DNA of 64,000 bases from Planococcus shenhongbingii (GTDB lineage Bacteria > Bacillota > Bacilli > Bacillales_A > Planococcaceae), in the NCBI RefSeq assembly GCF_030413635.1, contig NZ_CP129235.1, positions 868,001-932,000 of the forward strand, in the 5' to 3' direction. Position 1 is the stretch's first letter. Each line of letters begins with the position of its first letter. The notes under the pieces were generated by a model. It was given only the letters and a program-made list of their open reading frames with translations, was not told the DNA's origin and searched no databases. Shown one piece after another: positions 60,061 to 64,000 of this stretch. Both the position numbers and the translations under genes were made by a program.

Positions 60061-60393
60061 ATGAAAACACTATTGAATTCACTGGCAGAACCGAACCGTT
60101 GGAACATCGTCGAACTATTGAAACAAGGTCCGCTTACCGTTGGAGAAATTGCTGAGAAACTTGGACTCCGGCAGCCGCAGGTATCAAAGCATCTGCGCGT
60201 GCTCAGCGAGGCTGGCATCGTGATTGTCCATCCGATCGCAAACCGGCGTGTCTATCAATTGAATCCGCAGCCGTTTCAGGAATTGCAGGAATGGACGGAT
60301 ACGTACCGCCATCTTTGGGAAGATCGCTTCGATCGATTGGATGATTATTTAAAAGAAGTCCAAAAAAACGGAGAGGAGGAAGAAAAGCTGTAA
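60061..60393 (+). CDS. ArsR-family transcriptional regulator
   Basis: 110-residue winged helix regulator. LAEPNRWNIVELLKQGPLTV, GEIAEKLGLRQPQVSKHLRV and LSEAGIVIVHPIANRRVYQL cover the recognition helix and wing. The absence of an N-terminal metal-binding Cys pair indicates a non-metal signal. Start ATG 60061 lies immediately after a TATAAT, so translation may be leaderless. The AHSA1-type gene follows 52 bp downstream, a common ArsR partner. Confidence 0.85.
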   Translation: MKTLLNSLAEPNRWNIVELLKQGPLTVGEIAEKLGLRQPQVSKHLRVLSEAGIVIVHPIANRRVYQLNPQPFQELQEWTDTYRHLWEDRFDRLDDYLKEVQKNGEEEEKL

Positions 60394-60445
60394 ATGCCGG
60401 GAACTAGAGCCAAAGAAATCAAACAAATCATAAGGAGGAGTTCCA

Positions 60446-60946
60446 ATGTCAGTCAACAAAGGATCAAATGACGCCTTTACAAGAGTTGAAGGACTGGAAA
60501 TGGTGATGGAACGGTTTTTCATGGCCCCACGAGAGCTTGTTTTTACGATGCATACTGAACCTGAACACATTAAAAATTGGTGGGGGCCGGTCGGCTGGAC
60601 AACGACTACTTATCAAATGGATGTCCGGCCGGGAGGGATCTGGCATTATTGCATGCGGTCAGCAGACGGTGAAGAAGCATGGGGAAAAAGCGTCTATCAG
60701 GAAGTGGCAAAACCAGAGCGGCTCATCTATGAGGATATTTTTTCCGATGAAAAGGGAAATAATGCTGAAGGTTTTCCGACCATGAAAATCACGGTTGAAT
60801 TTGTGGAAGAAGGCAATGGAACCCGGGTTGTCAGCCGTACTTTATTTGAAAAAGAGGAAGATTTGAAACAAGTAATGGATATGGGTGTAGTCGAAGGCAT
60901 GACAGAAACCTTTGACCGTCTGGAACAGTATTTAAATCAGATGTAA
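60446..60946 (+). CDS. SRPBCC (AHSA1) family protein
   Basis: 166-residue START-like protein. LVFTMHTEPEHIKNWWGPVG and YQMDVRPGGIWHYCMRSADG are AHSA1-family signatures. VVEGMTETFDRLEQYLNQM forms the terminal helix. Such proteins pair with ArsR regulators and probably bind a small hydrophobic ligand; reaction unknown. The ATG at 60446 follows AAGGAGGAG. It forms an operon with the ArsR gene and is followed by a strong terminator. Confidence 0.86.
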   Translation: MSVNKGSNDAFTRVEGLEMVMERFFMAPRELVFTMHTEPEHIKNWWGPVGWTTTTYQMDVRPGGIWHYCMRSADGEEAWGKSVYQEVAKPERLIYEDIFSDEKGNNAEGFPTMKITVEFVEEGNGTRVVSRTLFEKEEDLKQVMDMGVVEGMTETFDRLEQYLNQM

Positions 60947-60968
60947 CAATAAAAGTAAGCAATGCAGT

Positions 60969-61013
60969 AAAACAGCCGATTTTGAAATGTTCATTTCAAA
61001 ATCGGCTGTTTTG
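60969..61013 (+). terminator. terminator of the ArsR-AHSA1 operon
   Basis: AAAACAGCCGATTTTGAAAT pairs perfectly with ATTTCAAAATCGGCTGTTTT around GTTC. The following 294 bp to 61307 hold no recognised gene. Confidence 0.93.
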
Positions 61014-61307
61014 TCTATTTTAAAGGAAAATTAAATTAATAAGGATGGTTAAAATTATTGAAATAATAATCGAAATAAGAATGCTCCCCATACAAGACAT
61101 ACGCATATTGATCCCACCTTCTTTTATGTTAATGTCTCTTTTCCTGATTTACCTGTTTGTTAAACAATTTTGAGCTTCTAAAGACTGCTTTCTTCATTGC
61201 ATTCTGTTTTTGAACGCTTTCCATTCCGGCACATTATGTTTGATTAGCGCTGCAGAAAGGGAAAAGATGAACATTCATCGCAAAACGAAACAAACGGAGG
61301 AATGTTC

Positions 61308-62108
61308 ATGTCTATTTTTTCGAATGAGGCATTAAAACATAAACATGTTCTAATTACGGGTGCGACTGGAGGCATCGGCTACGAAACTGCAAAGGTGCTA
61401 GCTGGAATGGGAGCAAGGCTGACCATTACGGGCAGAAACGAAGAGAAGCTGAATGAGTTGAAACAGCAGCTGATTCCGGTTGTTGGAGAGGAAAATGTCT
61501 TCGTTAAAACTGCGGACCTTACAGTTGAAAAAGAACGAGAAGAACTTGTGTTAAGCGCTGATAAAGCACTTGGATTTATAAATGGACTTGTCAATTCTGC
61601 CGGCATTGGCGGTGGTGGGGTAGTAGAGGAACTGGATGAGGCTACGGTTGAACGAGTCATGAATGTGAATTTCAAATCCACGCTCTTTTTAACTCAGCTG
61701 GTGTATAGCAGAATGCTGGAGAAGAAAGAAGGCGATATAGTCAATTTGTCTTCGCTGTCAGGGCTAAGAGGGACGCATGGAAATACGGCTTATGCCGCCA
61801 GCAAATTTGCTGTGATTGGCTGGACGCAATCGATGGCTCTTGAGGCGATTGAACACAAGATCCGCGTCAATGCGGTATGCCCTGGATATGTAGACACGGA
61901 AATGGCGTGGAACAGCATCAGAAAGAAAGCGGAAAAGAAAGGTGTTTCTTTTGAGGAAGGGATGAACGAGGCAGCCGCCGCTATTCCATCGGGCCGTATA
62001 TCAACAACAGAAGAAGTGGCGAACATGATCGCTTTCTTGCTGACGGACGCTGCCCGCAATATTGTAGGTGAAGCAATGAAAATTTCAGGTGGAAACTTTA
62101 TGAGGTGA
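61308..62108 (+). CDS. SDR family oxidoreductase
   Basis: 266-residue short-chain dehydrogenase. TGATGGIG near residue 18, NSAGIGGGG, and catalytic Ser in NLSSLSG with YAASKFAV. The basic residue after the second strand (TITGRNEEK) suggests NADP. It ends NIVGEAMKISGGNF. The ATG at 61308 is preferred over 61302, which abuts GGAGGA. Substrate unknown; single gene. Confidence 0.85.
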   Translation: MSIFSNEALKHKHVLITGATGGIGYETAKVLAGMGARLTITGRNEEKLNELKQQLIPVVGEENVFVKTADLTVEKEREELVLSADKALGFINGLVNSAGIGGGGVVEELDEATVERVMNVNFKSTLFLTQLVYSRMLEKKEGDIVNLSSLSGLRGTHGNTAYAASKFAVIGWTQSMALEAIEHKIRVNAVCPGYVDTEMAWNSIRKKAEKKGVSFEEGMNEAAAAIPSGRISTTEEVANMIAFLLTDAARNIVGEAMKISGGNFMR

Positions 62109-62165
62109 CGAATTTCCAGGAATTTTGGCCAACAGATGATAGGGAAATAATATTTAGTAGACGGT

Positions 62166-62207
62166 GCAGCTTCTTGAATTTTGATATGGAAAAGAAGCTG
62201 CTCCTTT
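62166..62207 (+). terminator. terminator-like hairpin after the SDR gene
   Basis: GCAGCTTCTT (62166-62175) pairs perfectly with AAGAAGCTGC (62192-62201), followed by TCCTTT. Confidence 0.65.
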
Positions 62208-62353
62208 GCTGTCCGCTTTTCTTATTATTGGCAGTTCTGACTGTGCAGTGTTAAATGTAATCTCTCAGACTTAGGACTCTTTCCGAATAGTAAAAAGGGC
62301 TCTTAAATTTATTGGCAGCCACTTAATATTTCACAGAAAATTCTAAAATCAAT

Positions 62354-62382
62354 TTGACAGAAAGTGCTATCTATTATATGTT
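62354..62382 (+). promoter_or_regulatory. promoter of the GH13 phosphorylase gene
   Basis: TTGACA (62354-62359) and TATGTT (62377-62382) are spaced 17 bp, 92 bp before the start codon. Confidence 0.6.
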
Positions 62383-62474
62383 TTAACCAAAAGCAGAAGT
62401 AATATTAAGCTGAATACGAATTTAATAAAGGCATCCTTTTTTGGGTCACAAGTACTTCAGAATTGGAGGTACCC

Positions 62475-64000
62475 ATGGAACGTATAAGAGAACGGCTTTT
62501 TTCTATCTACAATAATCAGAATGTTGAAATTACTTATTCCTATATAATGAAAGCCATTCATCAGACCAAGCAGAAGCCTTTGAAAATGAGGAAACAGTAT
62601 TGGGATGAAAAAGATGTTGTCTTAATCACGTATGGTGACCAATTTAAAGAACAGCAGCAGCCAGCCTTACAGACTTTAAAAAAGATATATGACCATTATT
62701 TTTCCACTGTATTTGAAATCGTCCATATTCTTCCGTTTTATCCCTACTCTTCAGATGATGGTTTTTCTGTTATTGACTATAAAGAAGTAAGTCCTGTGAT
62801 GGGAAACTGGGAAGATATCCAGCAACTCTCTGCGTCGGCCCGCCTTATGGTCGATTTGGTGTGCAACCATGTGTCTGCAAAAAGCGAATGGTTTCAGGAG
62901 TATTTGAAAGGAAATCCTGTCTACCGGGACTATTTTATAGAAGTGGATCCAACAGTGGATTTAAGTGGAGTGACACGCCCAAGGACGCATCCGCTATTGA
63001 CCAAATTCACTTTATCGACAGAGGAAGAAAAACATATCTGGACGACGTTTAGCGAAGATCAGATCGACTTGAATTTTTCCAACCCTGCCGTCCTGGCAGA
63101 AATAATCGATGCCCTTCTCTTTTATATAGAACAAGGGGCAGAATATATCCGGTTAGATGCTGTCGGTTTTATCTGGAAAGAAATTGGGACTTCATCAATT
63201 CATCATGAAAAGGCACATAACATCATAAAATTGTTCAGAGAAGTAGTAGACGAAGCGGCAAAAGGAACGCTGCTGATTACTGAAACAAATGTGCCTCATG
63301 AAGACAATATTTCCTATTTTGGAAATGGCCGTGACGAAGCCCATTTGGTTTATCAATTCCCTTTGCCGCCTTTGATTTTATACTCTATCCATTATGGGGA
63401 TGCAAGTGCTTTGAGCAAGTGGGCGAAAAGCTTTCCGCATATGGGCAAAGAAACGGCTTTCTACAACTTTTTGGCTTCTCATGATGGAATCGGCTTAAAT
63501 CCGATCCGCGGAATTATTCCCGAAAATAAAATCATTGAGATGGCAGAGGCATTGAAAAAAGAAGGAGCTTTAATTTCGTACAAGAAAAACGAAGACGGAA
63601 AAGATGTCCCCTATGAAATTAATGCTACTTATTTTGATGCATTGAATAGAAAAAGCGATGAAGAAGCGCTTCGCATTAAACGTTTTTTGGTTGCGCATTC
63701 AATTTTACTCGGATTGCCCGGCATTCCTGCCATTTATATTCAAAGTGTTTTAGGGGCAAGAAATGATTATGATGGAGTAAAAAAAACAGGTGCAGCCCGT
63801 TCCATCAATCGCGAGAAATACTGGCTGGGTGACATAGAGCAGGAACTTCTTCAAAGTGGAACCGTAACAAATCAAGTTTTTCAAGAAATGATTAAAATGA
63901 TTGGAATAAGGAAAGCCGAACCACTTTTTCATCCGAATGCCGCAATGAAAATGCTGGATTACGGGGAATCAATTTTTGCTTTTTACCGAATCAATAAAAG
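62475..64000 (+). CDS. GH13 sugar phosphorylase (sucrose/glucosylglycerate phosphorylase-like), partial
   Basis: The frame is open to the window end (508 codons seen), so the 3' end is missing. It belongs to GH13 subfamily 18-like phosphorylases: VLITYGDQF, VHILPFYPYSSDDGFSVID, LVCNHVSAKSEWF and RPRTHPLLT. Expected catalytic residues are Asp228 (RLDAVG), Glu270 (LLITETN) and Asp337 (SHDGIG). These enzymes split sucrose, glucosylglycerate or related glucosides with phosphate to glucose 1-phosphate. The substrate cannot be settled here. The ATG at 62475 follows TTGGAGGT (62463-62470). Confidence 0.86.
   Translation, partial: MERIRERLFSIYNNQNVEITYSYIMKAIHQTKQKPLKMRKQYWDEKDVVLITYGDQFKEQQQPALQTLKKIYDHYFSTVFEIVHILPFYPYSSDDGFSVIDYKEVSPVMGNWEDIQQLSASARLMVDLVCNHVSAKSEWFQEYLKGNPVYRDYFIEVDPTVDLSGVTRPRTHPLLTKFTLSTEEEKHIWTTFSEDQIDLNFSNPAVLAEIIDALLFYIEQGAEYIRLDAVGFIWKEIGTSSIHHEKAHNIIKLFREVVDEAAKGTLLITETNVPHEDNISYFGNGRDEAHLVYQFPLPPLILYSIHYGDASALSKWAKSFPHMGKETAFYNFLASHDGIGLNPIRGIIPENKIIEMAEALKKEGALISYKKNEDGKDVPYEINATYFDALNRKSDEEALRIKRFLVAHSILLGLPGIPAIYIQSVLGARNDYDGVKKTGAARSINREKYWLGDIEQELLQSGTVTNQVFQEMIKMIGIRKAEPLFHPNAAMKMLDYGESIFAFYRINK

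Overview
The window reads as a chromosomal segment of a Gram-positive, low-to-moderate G+C bacterium of the Bacillales. Shine-Dalgarno sequences are strong (AGGAGG-like). Genes are punctuated by hairpin terminators ending in T runs. The regulatory repertoire is typical of the group: an S-box (SAM-I) riboswitch, a guanine riboswitch, CcpA cre sites, a candidate CodY box, a candidate LexA box, sigma-B-like promoters and an RsbR-like stressosome paralogue. Gene content and codon style suggest the Planococcaceae (Planococcus/Planomicrobium-like); that placement is inference. No rRNA, tRNA, IS element, prophage or CRISPR array was seen.

Layout, left to right. 0.2-6.5 kb: glutamate dehydrogenase; a three-gene FbpABC-type ABC importer; a DUF2798 membrane protein. 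6.9-8.6 kb: a sigma-B-type stress flavoprotein and an Abi_2/AbiF-like HEPN protein. 8.6-15 kb: an omega-amino-acid (probably beta-alanine) catabolic cluster with permease under a perfect cre site, PucR regulator, CoA-acylating semialdehyde dehydrogenase and transaminase. 15-25 kb: DNA repair glycosylase, SDR dehydrogenases, DUF1697, DUF488, a rifamycin phosphotransferase (rph), small membrane proteins, an acetamidase-family enzyme and an AraC/GyrI-like regulator. 25-28 kb: an alpha/beta hydrolase, an XRE-cupin regulator and a divergent MhqD-like hydrolase plus DoxX operon. 28.2-31.3 kb: a frameshifted small gene and an S-box-controlled amino-acid ABC importer. 31.4-37.6 kb: hsp20 with an unusual leader; an alcohol dehydrogenase divergent from a LuxR-type regulator; an extracytoplasmic methionine sulfoxide repair pair (MsrAB lipoprotein plus TlpA-like lipoprotein); an SDR. 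37.7-40.1 kb: a VOC protein and two low-complexity secreted proteins (one His-rich, one Lys/Thr-rich) flanking a gene relic. 40.5-46.7 kb: aminotransferase, BsuPI lipoprotein, class I aldolase, ilvA, YdcF-like protein and an RsbR paralogue. 46.9-53 kb: VOC protein, hydrolase/CPBP protease pair and a ula-type PTS operon whose regulator carries its own EIIA domain. 53-64 kb: NUDIX, SRPBCC, PAP2 and RDD proteins, a guanine-riboswitch-controlled nucleosidase lipoprotein, EamA exporter, orphan Imm-5-like protein, PPK2, an ArsR/AHSA1 pair, an SDR and a GH13 sugar phosphorylase cut by the window edge.

Recurring themes are stress tolerance (sigma-B-like promoters, Hsp20, Msr repair, quinone-type detoxification, polyphosphate), scavenging of amino acids and purines, and carbon/nitrogen control. 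There is no single large island. The observations most worth following up are the Abi_2/HEPN gene, the hsp20 leader (uORF plus a hairpin over the Shine-Dalgarno), the guanine riboswitch upstream of an exported nucleosidase, the secreted low-complexity pair, the XRE-cupin operator repeats, and a degenerate 21-23 bp periodic intergenic repeat.
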